Assembly: GCF_011304355.1 (NCBI RefSeq)
Contig: NZ_CP049888.1
Coordinates: forward strand, 744,001 to 808,000
Origin: Weissella coleopterorum
GTDB taxonomy: Bacteria > Bacillota > Bacilli > Lactobacillales > Lactobacillaceae
Reading direction: 5' to 3'
DNA length: 64,000 nucleotides
A program made the position numbers and the translations under genes. Below the pieces are notes generated by a model. That model was not told the DNA's origin. It saw only the letters and a list, made by a program, of their open reading frames with translations, and ran no database searches. Each line of letters starts with the position of its first letter. Position 1 is the stretch's first letter. Below, in pieces: positions 28,038-37,322 of this stretch.

Positions 28038-28063
28038 AAGCAATGTAACAGGGGGCAACTGGA

Positions 28064-30235
28064 ATGGCATTGGATACACTAAATCAAGATGAAGTAACAT
28101 ATTTTGATTTGAATAATGAATTAAATATTCCTAAAAATGGGACGATTCAAATTGATAAGGATCATGAAGCTTTGGAAGCTTTTTTGAAAGAAAATGTTAT
28201 TCCGAATACGCTTAAGTTTGAATCATTAAAAGATCGTTTTGATTATTTATTAAAAAATGAATTTGTTGCTGCAACAATGCTTGAACAGTATGATTTTAAT
28301 TTTATTGAGAAAATGTATCATTTTTTACGGGAAGCAAATTTTAAATTTAAATCCTTTATGGCCGCGTATAAATTTTATGCACAATATGCACTAAAGACCA
28401 ATGACCAACGTTTTTATGTTGAGAATTATATTGATCGAGTTGCGATGAATGCATTATTTTATGCCAATGGGAATGAATCATTGGCAATGAACTTAGCTAA
28501 TGAAATGATTCATCAACGTTATCAACCAGCCACGCCATCATTTCTAAATGCGGGTAAGGCCCGCCGTGGTGAACTAGTTTCGTGTTTTGTATTACAGACC
28601 ACAGACGATATGAATTCAATTGGTCGAGTCATTAATTCAGCGCTTCAATTGTCAAAAATGGGTGGTGGTGTTGGAATTAATTTATCTAATTTACGTGAAG
28701 CAGGATCGACGATTAAGGGTATTACTAATGCGGCTTCGGGTGTTGTTCCGGTAATGAAATTATTGGAAGATTCGTTTAGCTACTCTAATCAAATGGGGCA
28801 ACGTCAAGGAGCAGGTGTAGTATACTTGTCTGTATTTCATCCAGATATTATGCAATTCTTAGCAACTAAAAAGGAAAATGCGGATGAAAAGATTCGGGTT
28901 AAGACACTTTCTTTAGGCCTTACAGTACCTGATAAATTTTATGAATTAATTAAGCAAGATGCTATGATGTATTTATTTTCACCATACGATGTTGAACGAG
29001 AATATGGAAAACCATTTAATTATATTGATTTGAGTGCTGAATATGATAATCTTGTGGACAATCCAAATATTAAAAAAACGATGATTAAGGCACGCGATTT
29101 GGAGAATGAAATTTCTAAATTACAACAAGAATCAGGGTATCCATACATCATTAACTTAGATGTAGTTAACCGAGCTAATCCAATTGCTGGAAAGGTTATT
29201 TCTTCCAATCTTTGTTCAGAGATTTTGCAGGTTCAAACGCCAAGTATTATAAATAATAAACAAGAATATGAGCAAATGGGTTCAGATATCTCATGTAATC
29301 TTGGTTCCACGAATATTGTGAATATGATGGAAACTGATGATTTTGCGGAATCAGTCGATACAATGATTCGGGCCTTATCATTTGTCTCAGATAATTCGCA
29401 TTTGGATGTAGTTCCATCAGTTCAAAATGGGAATCAAGAATTACATGCGGTAGGATTGGGAGCAATGGGACTGGCTGCGTATTTTGCTAAAAACAAAATG
29501 TACTATGGTGATGAAGAAGCAATAGATTTTACTAATATGTATTTTATGATGCTAAATTATTATTCATTATTAGCATCAAATCAAATTGCTAAAGAACGGC
29601 AAAAATCTTTTTACGATTTTGAAAAGTCTGATTATGCAAATGGAACGTATTTTGATAAATATTTGCAATCGGATGTTCAACCCAAGACTCAAAAAGTTCG
29701 AATGCTATTTAAAAAACATCATATCCCCACACATTCCGATTGGCAACGTTTGAAAGACCAAATTCAAGAATTTGGCTTGTATAATGCCTATCGATTAGCA
29801 ATTGCACCGACTGGATCCATTTCATACGTTAATGATTCAACTGCTTCGTTACATCCAATTATTAATAAAATTGAAGAACGCCAGGAGAAGAAGATTGGTA
29901 AAATTTATTATCCGGCGCCATACTTACAAAATGATACTATTCCATACTATGAATCTGCTTATGATCTAGATATGCGTAAAGTTATCGATGTATATTCAAC
30001 GGCTCAGCAACATATTGATCAGGGAATGGCATTGACATTGTTTATGAGGTCGACATTACCTGAAGGACTATATGAATGGAAAAAAGACCGAACAAACAAA
30101 ATGACAACTCGTGACTTAAATATCCTTAGAATGTATGCTTATCATAAGGATATAAAATCTGTTTATTATATTAGGACCTATACAGATGATGAGAATGAAA
30201 TGGGTGTGAATGAGTGTGAGTCATGTTCAATTTAA
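28064..30235 (+). CDS. nrdE: Class Ib ribonucleotide reductase large subunit
   Basis: NrdE reduces ribonucleoside diphosphates. The 723-residue protein has the substrate-site motif GGGVGINLSNLR, the N-x-C-x-E catalytic motif in SSNLCSEIL, the PTGSIS loop, and the C-terminal electron-relay cysteines in NECESCSI. It lacks an N-terminal ATP cone, as usual for class Ib. AGGGGG precedes the ATG. It overlaps in transcription with nrdF 25 bases downstream. Confidence 0.96.
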   Translation: MALDTLNQDEVTYFDLNNELNIPKNGTIQIDKDHEALEAFLKENVIPNTLKFESLKDRFDYLLKNEFVAATMLEQYDFNFIEKMYHFLREANFKFKSFMAAYKFYAQYALKTNDQRFYVENYIDRVAMNALFYANGNESLAMNLANEMIHQRYQPATPSFLNAGKARRGELVSCFVLQTTDDMNSIGRVINSALQLSKMGGGVGINLSNLREAGSTIKGITNAASGVVPVMKLLEDSFSYSNQMGQRQGAGVVYLSVFHPDIMQFLATKKENADEKIRVKTLSLGLTVPDKFYELIKQDAMMYLFSPYDVEREYGKPFNYIDLSAEYDNLVDNPNIKKTMIKARDLENEISKLQQESGYPYIINLDVVNRANPIAGKVISSNLCSEILQVQTPSIINNKQEYEQMGSDISCNLGSTNIVNMMETDDFAESVDTMIRALSFVSDNSHLDVVPSVQNGNQELHAVGLGAMGLAAYFAKNKMYYGDEEAIDFTNMYFMMLNYYSLLASNQIAKERQKSFYDFEKSDYANGTYFDKYLQSDVQPKTQKVRMLFKKHHIPTHSDWQRLKDQIQEFGLYNAYRLAIAPTGSISYVNDSTASLHPIINKIEERQEKKIGKIYYPAPYLQNDTIPYYESAYDLDMRKVIDVYSTAQQHIDQGMALTLFMRSTLPEGLYEWKKDRTNKMTTRDLNILRMYAYHKDIKSVYYIRTYTDDENEMGVNECESCSI

Positions 30236-30260
30236 AAAGCACAGGGGAGATCAATTAGCT

Positions 30261-31223
30261 ATGGCAGAAAATTATCAAGCAATTAATTGGAATGTTATTG
30301 AAGATCAAATTGATAAAGCAACGTGGGAGAAATTGACGGAACAATTTTGGCTCGATACGAGAATTCCTTTATCAAATGATTTAGATGATTGGCGTAAAAT
30401 GTCTGAAAAAGAACATTATCTAGTTGGGCATGTTTTTGGTGGATTAACTTTATTAGATACATTGCAATCTCAAGATGGAATGACATCACTTAAAGAGAAT
30501 ATTCGCACGCAACATGAAGAAGCTGTTTTAAATAACATTGAATTTATGGAATCAGTTCATGCAAAATCCTATTCTTCCATTTTTGAAACACTAAATACTT
30601 CAGATGAAATTGATGAAATTTTTTCTTGGACTAATCAAAACAAATATTTACAATATAAGGCAAATAAAATTAATACCGTTTATCAGGAAGGAACTCAACT
30701 GCAGAAAAAGGTCGCCTCTGTTTTCTTAGAGACTTTCTTATTTTATTCGGGATTTTATACGCCATTGTATTATTTAGGACATAATAAGTTGAATAATGTG
30801 GCAGAAATTATTAAATTGATTTTACGAGATGAATCAGTACATGGAACTTATATTGGTTATAAATTTCAGCTTGGTTTTAATGAGTTAAGCGATGGAGAGC
30901 AAAATGAATTTAAAAACTGGATGTATGAATTCTTACTTGATTTATATAATAATGAAGAACAATTTACACATGAATTATATGATCCAATGGGGTGGTCAGA
31001 GTCGGTTTTAACCTTTATTCGTTATAACGCAAATAAAGCTTTAATGAATTTGGGCCAAGATCCGATGTTCCCAGATAGCGCTGATGATGTGAATCCAATT
31101 GTGATGAATGGAATTTCAACAACGACATCAAATCATGATTTTTTCTCTCAGGTTGGGAATGGCTATCGATTAGGACAAGTTGAAGTCATGCATGATGATG
31201 ATTATAATTATGGATTAGAGTAA
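30261..31223 (+). CDS. nrdF: Class Ib ribonucleotide reductase small subunit
   Basis: NrdF carries the dimetal-tyrosyl radical. The 320-residue protein shows the metal ligands in QLDTR-type (here WLDTRIPLSND), EEAVLNNIEFMESVHAKSYS and ILRDESVHGTYIGYK. The ATG at 30261 gives MAENYQAINWN; an in-frame ATG at 30210 lies inside nrdE. GGGGAG is 12 bases upstream. A terminator follows. Confidence 0.96.
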   Translation: MAENYQAINWNVIEDQIDKATWEKLTEQFWLDTRIPLSNDLDDWRKMSEKEHYLVGHVFGGLTLLDTLQSQDGMTSLKENIRTQHEEAVLNNIEFMESVHAKSYSSIFETLNTSDEIDEIFSWTNQNKYLQYKANKINTVYQEGTQLQKKVASVFLETFLFYSGFYTPLYYLGHNKLNNVAEIIKLILRDESVHGTYIGYKFQLGFNELSDGEQNEFKNWMYEFLLDLYNNEEQFTHELYDPMGWSESVLTFIRYNANKALMNLGQDPMFPDSADDVNPIVMNGISTTTSNHDFFSQVGNGYRLGQVEVMHDDDYNYGLE

Positions 31224-31225
31224 TA

Positions 31226-31260
31226 AAAAACCAGTCAGGATAGATCTGACTGGTTTTTTT
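31226..31260 (+). terminator. Intrinsic terminator after nrdF
   Basis: AAAACCAGTCAG pairs with CTGACTGGTTTT, then a T run. Confidence 0.9.
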
Positions 31261-31321
31261 GAAGGTATGAACTTAAAACAGATAATAAACTAATAGATGC
31301 CTATCATCATCTGAAGGTTGC

Positions 31322-32422
31322 TTAATCAATAATACGTAATTCCTTTGATAGGTGAGTAAATGAATCAGCACCAGTTTCAGTGAGGACAATCGAATCTTCG
31401 ATACGAACTCCCATGTCACCTGGGATATAAATTCCTGGTTCAATAGAGAAAGCCATACCAGGTTCAAGTACTAGGTCATTGCCACCCATAATTTGGGGGA
31501 ATTCATGTACTGAAGAACCCAGACCATGGCCGAGACGATGAACAAAATATTGACCATAACCAGCCTTAGTGATGATATCGCGGGCAATTTCATCTAACTG
31601 GTTGGCAGTCATACCTGGCATGACTTGAGATTGGGCAGCTAATTGAGCCTCCAAAACAATATTGTAAATATCTTTTTGATGTTCAGAAACTTTTCCAAAG
31701 GTGACCGTTCGTGTAGCATCTGAAACATAACCATCATGAATGGTTCCCAGATCAAAGAGTACCATGTCGCCATACGTTAACTGATTTAATCCCGTAGCAC
31801 CATGAGGTTCAGCTGCGTGCGAGCCAAATTGAACCAAAGTTTCAAATGACATTCCCGGAATGCCACGTTTCTTCGTTTCAAATTCGAGACTGGCAGCCAC
31901 GGATAATTCAGTTACCCCAGTTTGAAGGGCAGCAAAACCAGCCTCAAATGCGAGGTCAGCATCATCGCCTGCTAAGTGCATTTTCTGTATTTCATCTGCC
32001 GACTTGTGAAGGCGCATTTGTTGAATAATATTAGTTAGATCACCATTAAATTTAATTTCTGGCAATGCAGTTTTAATCAAATCAGCCCGAGCAAGGGTTA
32101 GCTGCTCGCTCTCAATGGCCCAGCGAGTTAGATGCTTGGTACTTTCTCGAATATGGTTAGCTAATAATTGCCAACCATTTTCGTGGTCCTGATAACCATA
32201 AATAGGAAATTGCCACCCAGCAGATTTAACTGCTTCAACTTCTAGGGCAGGGGTAAACATAATTGGATCATCTTGGGCGAAAATAACGAGTGCTAAAATT
32301 CGTTCGATCGGGTCAGATTCAAATCCAGTTAGATATGAGATAGAATGAAAATCTGAAAAATAAGCCACGTCTAGTTCATTTTCATTTAGCCATTGTTGAA
32401 TTTGATTAATTTTTAAAGACAT
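31322..32422 (-). CDS. pepQ: Xaa-Pro dipeptidase PepQ
   Basis: PepQ is a cytoplasmic M24-family metallopeptidase that splits dipeptides with C-terminal proline. The 366-residue protein has an N-terminal creatinase-like domain and a pita-bread domain with metal ligands in FDLGTIHDGYVSDATRTV, HRLGHGLGSSVHE, SIEPGIYIP and RIEDSIVLT. The ATG at 32422 follows GAGGAG; an in-frame ATG at 32437 lacks it. It diverges from ccpA across 209 bases, a conserved pairing in lactobacilli. Confidence 0.95.
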   Translation of the reverse strand: MSLKINQIQQWLNENELDVAYFSDFHSISYLTGFESDPIERILALVIFAQDDPIMFTPALEVEAVKSAGWQFPIYGYQDHENGWQLLANHIRESTKHLTRWAIESEQLTLARADLIKTALPEIKFNGDLTNIIQQMRLHKSADEIQKMHLAGDDADLAFEAGFAALQTGVTELSVAASLEFETKKRGIPGMSFETLVQFGSHAAEPHGATGLNQLTYGDMVLFDLGTIHDGYVSDATRTVTFGKVSEHQKDIYNIVLEAQLAAQSQVMPGMTANQLDEIARDIITKAGYGQYFVHRLGHGLGSSVHEFPQIMGGNDLVLEPGMAFSIEPGIYIPGDMGVRIEDSIVLTETGADSFTHLSKELRIID

Positions 32423-32555
32423 AAAATTACTCCTCATCTGTATAGTAATGTATATTCTACACTTTTATGAAAAAATTTTCATTTTTTTAAAGTAAATAAA
32501 ATTATTTTTTAAATAAGTTTGTGAAAATGTTGGTTAAATGCGTATGAATGGGGAA

Positions 32556-32569
32556 TGAAAACGGTTGTA
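32556..32569. promoter_or_regulatory. Probable cre site in the pepQ-ccpA gap
   Basis: TGAAAACGGTTGTA matches the CcpA consensus TGWNANCGNTNWCA at all but two positions. It overlaps the -35 of the ccpA promoter, so CcpA may repress its own gene and influence pepQ. Confidence 0.55.
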
Positions 32570-32593
32570 TTAATTTTCATAAATTGATATAAT
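32565..32593 (+). promoter_or_regulatory. Promoter of ccpA
   Basis: TTGTAT at 32565-32570, 17-base spacer, TATAAT at 32588-32593. Confidence 0.75.
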
Positions 32594-32631
32594 AACGTTT
32601 ATAAAAATTAATTATTAAAAGGAGGTGCTAT

Positions 32632-33633
32632 ATGATGGAAAAACAAGCAGTTACAATTTATGATGTTGCCCGTGAAGCGGGAGTTTCAATGGCTACTGTT
32701 TCACGTGTAGTTAATGGAAACACTAATGTACGTAGTGAGACAAAAGAAAAAGTCGAATCAGTAATTGAACAGTTAAATTATCGACCCAATGCCGTCGCGC
32801 GTGGATTGGCATCACGGAGAAGTACTACAGTTGGAATCGTAATTCCGGATGTTACGAATGTCTATTTTTCGGAACTATCACGAGGAATTGATGATGTGGC
32901 ACGGATGTATAATTACCAAATTATTTTAGCCAATTCAGAAGAGAAAAATGCAGCTGAAGTAGTTGAATCATTATTAAGTAAGCAAGTTGATGGTATTTTA
33001 TATATGGGGAATATCATTGATGATCGATTAAGGGATCAACTGGAAAAGTCCAATGTTCCAGTTGTATTGTCTGGATCTGTTGATGTTGAGAATCAAAATC
33101 CATCGGTTAACATTGACTATATTTCTGCTGTCCAAGAAATTACTGATAAGTTAATTGTTAGTGGTCATAAGAAAATTAGTTTTGTTTCAGGTCCATTAGA
33201 TCAAACAATTAATACTGAGTTTAAATTGAAGGGCTATAAAAATGCTTTGAAAAATACGGGTATTAAATTTGATGAAAGTTTAATTTTTGCTGGCGAATAT
33301 GAATATCAAAGTGGTTATCAATTAGGGGATGAAATTCGTCAATCTGGCGCAACGGCATCAGTGGTTGTTGATGATGAAATGGCTGCAGGTGTTTTGAACT
33401 TTATGACTGATAATGGCGTAAAGATTCCAGAAGACTTTGAAGTGGTCACTGTTAATAATTCACATATTACGTTATTAACTCGTCCACAATTGAGCTCTGT
33501 TATTCAACCAATTTATGATATTGGAGCTGTGTCAATGCGCATGTTGACTAAATTGATGAATAATGAAGAACTAGAAACACCTGAAATTTTGTTGGCACAT
33601 GGTTATGTCAAACGTGAATCAACAAAAAATTAG
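32632..33633 (+). CDS. ccpA: Catabolite control protein A
   Basis: CcpA is the LacI-family master regulator of carbon catabolite repression; with HPr-Ser-P it binds cre sites. The 333-residue protein has the N-terminal helix-turn-helix TIYDVAREAGVSMATVSRVV, hinge helix PNAVARGLASRRS, and a periplasmic-binding-like effector core. GGAGGTG precedes the ATG; the next codon but one is also ATG. Divergent pepQ supports the assignment. Candidate target sites occur at 32556, 54739 and 62704. Confidence 0.95.
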   Translation: MMEKQAVTIYDVAREAGVSMATVSRVVNGNTNVRSETKEKVESVIEQLNYRPNAVARGLASRRSTTVGIVIPDVTNVYFSELSRGIDDVARMYNYQIILANSEEKNAAEVVESLLSKQVDGILYMGNIIDDRLRDQLEKSNVPVVLSGSVDVENQNPSVNIDYISAVQEITDKLIVSGHKKISFVSGPLDQTINTEFKLKGYKNALKNTGIKFDESLIFAGEYEYQSGYQLGDEIRQSGATASVVVDDEMAAGVLNFMTDNGVKIPEDFEVVTVNNSHITLLTRPQLSSVIQPIYDIGAVSMRMLTKLMNNEELETPEILLAHGYVKRESTKN

Positions 33634-33662
33634 GTCTTTGAGTCAATTCAAGTTCCATTGAA

Positions 33663-33693
33663 GTCTGTATCGATTTAGATACAGATTTTTTAT
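33663..33693 (+). terminator. Intrinsic terminator after ccpA
   Basis: TCTGTATC pairs with GATACAGA around a 6-base loop, followed by TTTTTT. Confidence 0.88.
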
Positions 33694-33861
33694 AAGCACA
33701 AATGAGCCTTAATAATACTATTTGCAAAATAAAATTTATTAAATCTTTAGGGTGATATTTTAATAAATCGTATAGCGAAGGCTGAATAAATATAAATTAC
33801 TAATTTATAATATACTTGATTCACTTAGATATTATGGGTATAATTAAATAAGTTATTTATT

Positions 33862-33950
33862 GGAGATATGGCAGAGTGGTAATGCAGCGGACTCGAAATC
33901 CGCCGAACCGGTGTAGAGCCGGCGCACGGGTTCAAATCCCGTTGTCTCCT
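33862..33950 (+). tRNA. tRNA-Ser (anticodon CGA)
   Basis: Acceptor GGAGATA pairs with TGTCTCC with one G-T pair; D-arm GCAGAGTGGTAATGC, anticodon loop CTCGAAA, long variable arm, T-arm CGGGTTCAAATCCCG. CCA is not encoded. The prophage integrase lies immediately downstream, so the gene probably marks an integration site. Confidence 0.95.
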
Positions 33951-33956
33951 TTATAT

Positions 33957-34016
33957 AAAAATACAAACCCCGTTATATCGCGATAATCGTTGATGTGACG
34001 GGGTTTGTTTTTATAC
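33957..34016. terminator. Bidirectional terminator between tRNA-Ser and the integrase
   Basis: AAACCCCGT and ACGGGGTTT enclose a second, imperfect hairpin, with A-rich and T-rich flanks. Confidence 0.75.
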
Positions 34017-34083
34017 ATGTGTTCGTGGGAGTTCAAAATCGTTCGCCGAAGTTCGAATAAAAGGGTACTTAGGTGGGGACTTT

Positions 34084-35224
34084 TTAGAAATTTACTAGAC
34101 TGGTAAAAATATCAGCAGTAGTAGCTTTCATCTCCTCTGTAACAGCGGTATAAATTGCCAAGGTTGTTTGAACATCATCATGGCCAAGCTGATATTGTAA
34201 CTGTTTGATGTTCATTCCAGTTTGAGCTGAAAGTGTAGCATAAGTGTGTCTGAAGCCGTGAATTTTAATCCGGGGTAAATCTGCCTTCTTAGTGATTGTT
34301 TCGCACCATTTCCGTGGTTTTTGAATTCTCATGTAAGATTGTAGATCATCACTCGTAAAAATCAATCCTTGTGCTTTTAGACCGTTTTTTAAAATTAATG
34401 TGGATTGAATTACTTGATAATGTTTAAGTACGTCAATGGTCTTTTTATCGAGTTTTACGATACGTGTTCCAGCTTTGGTCTTAGTCGTACTCAAAATAGT
34501 TTGTCCATTCTTATCAACTGAAAGAGCTTTATTAATGTCAATTGTATAATCATCAAAATTAACATCTTTCCAAGTCAAAGCCAGGGCCTCACCTTTACGC
34601 ATTCCAGAAAACGATAGAAGACGGAATAGAGTATATACATGATATTTTTTATCAGCGTACAAACTTTCAGCAGTATCTAAAAATTGTTTTAGTTGATCTT
34701 TTTTATAATAATCCACACGATCCATAAATACCGGGGCAGGCTTAGCTTTTGGAAATGTAACTTTATCAAATGGGTTCTTAGTTAATAACTTCAAGTGAAA
34801 CCAGATTGGTCATAACTTGCTTAAATGGATATAGGTTTTTTCTATAATTAACATTTAGTGTACTCAACTCATTAATATAAGTTTGAAGCATGACTGATGT
34901 AATTTTATCGACTTTTACCTGATCAAACCATTTTGATGTTAAAATATGAACGTTGATAAAGTTTTCAGCTTTACGATATGTTGATGGTAAGACTTTTTGA
35001 GAGTAGCTATCTAACCAAGTTTTGAAAGCATCGTTTAAAGTCATGTTTGAACTAAACTTATCAAACTCTCCATCATCAATTTTAGTTAAGGTATCGCGTT
35101 CCCACTTCTTGGCAGTAGTGAGCGTTTTGATACCTTTTTTCTTTTTCTCGTGGCGCTTACCAAGAGAATCGGAGTAGCAGACGCGGACAGAATATGTCCC
35201 GTCAGATTGTTTTGTATAACTCAT
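34084..35224 (-). pseudogene. Phage tyrosine integrase, frameshifted
   Basis: The two halves of one tyrosine recombinase lie in different frames. The N-terminal half (from the ATG at 35224, after AAAGGAAAT) has an AP2-like arm-binding region (SDGTYSVRVCYSDSLGKR) and a SAM-like core-binding domain. The C-terminal half has catalytic Arg in FSGMRKGEALAL, HGFRHTYAT and LGHDDVQTTLAIY. Removing one A from TTATTAAC at about 34785 restores LEVITKNPFDKV, the expected junction. The catalytic residues remain but the product is split, so excision is probably lost. It sits beside tRNA-Ser(CGA). Confidence 0.9.
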
Positions 35225-35344
35225 TTTAATTTCCTTTCTTTGCATCCCGGCTTAGATCGAAAATTAATGAGCAAGCAGTTTAAAGACATGCTTAGGTCTG
35301 GTATAATAAATACCGAAACGAGTTGGCAATAATTCTTTTCAAGA

Positions 35345-35390
35345 TACGCATATCCTTTTACTTTAGGCGGTAGGGGATATGCGTTTTTTA
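35345..35390. terminator. Terminator hairpin between integrase and PH/SHOCT gene
   Basis: ACGCATATCC pairs with GGATATGCGT, followed by TTTTTTATTT on the plus strand. A related hairpin is at 46752-46797 beside the second integrase fragment. Confidence 0.6.
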
Positions 35391-36176
35391 TTTGTTTAAT
35401 AATTTTTGTTTTTGTTCATCGAATTCATATTGAGTCAACAAGCCTGATTCTAGGAGTTCTTTATATTTCAATAATTCGTCGGCAATAGATGATTCTGAAA
35501 CCGATTTAATATTGTTAGAAGTTACTTCCTTTAATTTTTTAACAAAAATGGGAGCAAAATGTTTATTGACGTTTACAATCTCCGTAGTTTTCATACCGTT
35601 ATCAATTCTGATTTCCGCAAAAACCATTTTTGTGGAATAATTTATACCATTTATTTTATTGAATGGTATTTCGGTAAAATCTGATCCATAAAGTAAATTA
35701 TTATTTATTATCATGAATCGTCGATCTGTTATTAAAGCCAATACGGTATCCGTAAAATTATGTTTACCTAGAAATCCGGAAGAAGCCATCATTCCTGATA
35801 CTGCATAAATTATTTTTTCATCTTGATCTAACATGTTAGGGATATTATTTACTTCCTTACTAGTTCCAAATAAATAAGAAACTCCAGCATCTTCTAGTTG
35901 ATTGATAATTTTTTTATTTCTGGTGTTAATTCAGGAACGTTATTATCATTTTGTGCATTTATATTCTTTTTAACTTTTGGTTCATTAAAAATCTTTCCAT
36001 CACGAATCATTTCTTGAGCTACGACAATTGTCAGTTCATTTAAATATTTTCCGTTTCCTTGTGTGCCGTGAATTAAGTTTAATTTACTTTCACACTTGGC
36101 GCATATCTTACCGTCTTTCATTTTTTCAGAATTTAAAAATCCTAATTTAGTTTCATTACATACGGGACAATTAAAA
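35388..36176 (-). pseudogene. Zinc-ribbon/PH/SHOCT prophage protein, frameshifted and 5'-truncated
   Basis: Read on the minus strand, the remains encode a zinc ribbon (NCPVCNE...KICAKCESKL), a linker, a bacterial PH-like domain (GMMASSGFLGKHNFTDTVLALITDRR) and a C-terminal SHOCT helix pair (ADELLKYKELLESGLLTQYE). The frame breaks in a run of seven A residues at about 35905; one more A would continue as KKIINQLEDAGVSYLFG. The start codon is missing because the 5' end is fused to phage tail DNA. Such proteins are common in the lysogeny region of Lactobacillus prophages; their function is not established. Confidence 0.75.
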
Positions 36177-36179
36177 AAC

Positions 36180-36239
36180 TTTGGTGGTGGATATTATACT
36201 GCAACTGGAGACGGAATTTGGCCCGTAATTCGATCTTAA
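36180..36239 (+). pseudogene. 3' stub of a phage tail/baseplate gene
   Basis: The frame FGGGYYTATGDGIWPVIRS ends at the TAA at 36237-36239, directly ahead of the XkdX-region genes. This is the kind of C-terminus found on phage tail-fibre or baseplate proteins. Everything upstream has been replaced by the inverted zinc-ribbon gene, which marks a deletion junction near 36165-36182. Confidence 0.6.
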
Positions 36240-36257
36240 TATATAGGAGGTAAAACA

Positions 36258-36563
36258 ATGCATTATTTATATGACAAAGTTACAAAAGAATATACCGGTA
36301 TGACGTCATTACAGCCGAACGATGAGTATTATACTCAATCAAAACCATTTGACCCAGACATGAATATGCCACAATTTATTTCAATCTATCGTCCAGAAAC
36401 GGACGATTGGCGAGATTGGGATAAGGCAGAATATCTTAAATGGTTGGATGGTCAAAAGCCAACACAGGATCAAATGACACAAGCGCAAATGATGTTACAG
36501 ATTGCCCAATTAACTAAGGCAGTTAATGAATTGAAGGGAGATAAAAATGTTTCCAACAATTAA
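36258..36563 (+). CDS. Phage tail-region hypothetical protein
   Basis: This 101-residue acidic protein is rich in Gln, Met and Asp and ends in a predicted helix (QMMLQIAQLTKAVNELKGD). Lactobacillus phages carry such genes between the tail genes and the XkdX gene. GGAGGTAAAACA precedes the ATG. It overlaps the next gene by 17 bases. The function is unknown. Confidence 0.7.
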   Translation: MHYLYDKVTKEYTGMTSLQPNDEYYTQSKPFDPDMNMPQFISIYRPETDDWRDWDKAEYLKWLDGQKPTQDQMTQAQMMLQIAQLTKAVNELKGDKNVSNN

Positions 36564-36738
36564 ACAATATTTTGAAATGGGATTATATAAGGAAGATGAT
36601 ATTAAATTATTTTTAGATACAGAAATGATTACGCAAGATGAATATGATCAAATTATTGTTCCAGAAACCGAAACGGTAGAATCCAATAACGATTTAGTGC
36701 CAATTGAAAAATCAGAGGAGGACAAAGTAGATGAGTGA
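36547..36738 (+). CDS. XkdX-family phage protein
   Basis: This 63-residue protein begins FPTIKQYFEMGLYKEDDIKLFLDTEMITQDEYDQI, the short two-helix pattern of the XkdX family, small phage proteins of unknown role encoded before holins. The acidic tail (ESNNDLVPIEKSEED) is an addition. It overlaps genes on both sides, which is normal in this module. Confidence 0.75.
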   Translation: MFPTIKQYFEMGLYKEDDIKLFLDTEMITQDEYDQIIVPETETVESNNDLVPIEKSEEDKVDE

Positions 36739-37009
36739 TAAGGTGGCTATTGCTTTGTTTGGCTTAGTTACTGGAATAATTGGATATTTGGCTAAGAAAG
36801 TTAGTACAGAAGATAGCCACGATGATCGAGTGTTTGATCAAATGGCAAAAGTACAATTATTAAACGAAGAATTAATCAAAACAAATGGCGAATTAGTAAA
36901 GCAAAACGCTGAATTACAAACAGCCTTAAAGGTGGCTACTGAATCAGTGGACAAACTACAAATTCAGATTACGGAACTAGAGGCTCGTATGAAAGGAGTA
37001 ACAGTTTAA
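36731..37009 (+). CDS. Holin-associated membrane-anchored coiled-coil protein
   Basis: This 92-residue protein has one N-terminal membrane segment (residues 5-22) and then a long coiled coil (about 35-88). It lies between XkdX and the holin. Its layout resembles small lysis-accessory proteins of lactic phages (XhlA-like in architecture), but I cannot assign a family. It overlaps both neighbours by a few bases. Confidence 0.65.
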   Translation: MSDKVAIALFGLVTGIIGYLAKKVSTEDSHDDRVFDQMAKVQLLNEELIKTNGELVKQNAELQTALKVATESVDKLQIQITELEARMKGVTV

Positions 37010-37320
37010 TGGATGAAGTAATTAAATTAGTAGCGGCACTGTGGGATACAGGTATCTTATCAGCGGTCACTTTTTTTGTAGCCAAATATATCGGGGCGCA
37101 CACCAAAGACAAGAATTTACAACTCATGTCTAAATGGGCGTTGCAAGTAGTGCAGTACGCAGAAACATACGCACAAGTTGGCGGGGAACAGAAAAAACGT
37201 ACAGCACTTATGTTCTTAACTAATCGATTGAACGCAAATAAGCTTGGCTACAAATTTAGTACCCAACAAATTGATGCAGCTATCGAATTAGCAGTAAAAG
37301 AATTGAAAGGAAGTAACTAA
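37009..37320 (+). CDS. Phage holin, LLH-like
   Basis: This 103-residue protein has one N-terminal membrane helix (about residues 10-30) followed by a basic amphipathic region (VQYAETYAQVGGEQKKRTALMFLTNRL). That layout matches the LLH/holin_6 family of Lactobacillus phages, which permeabilise the membrane for endolysin. It ends two bases before the endolysin start. Confidence 0.78.
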   Translation: MDEVIKLVAALWDTGILSAVTFFVAKYIGAHTKDKNLQLMSKWALQVVQYAETYAQVGGEQKKRTALMFLTNRLNANKLGYKFSTQQIDAAIELAVKELKGSN

Positions 37321-37322
37321 TT

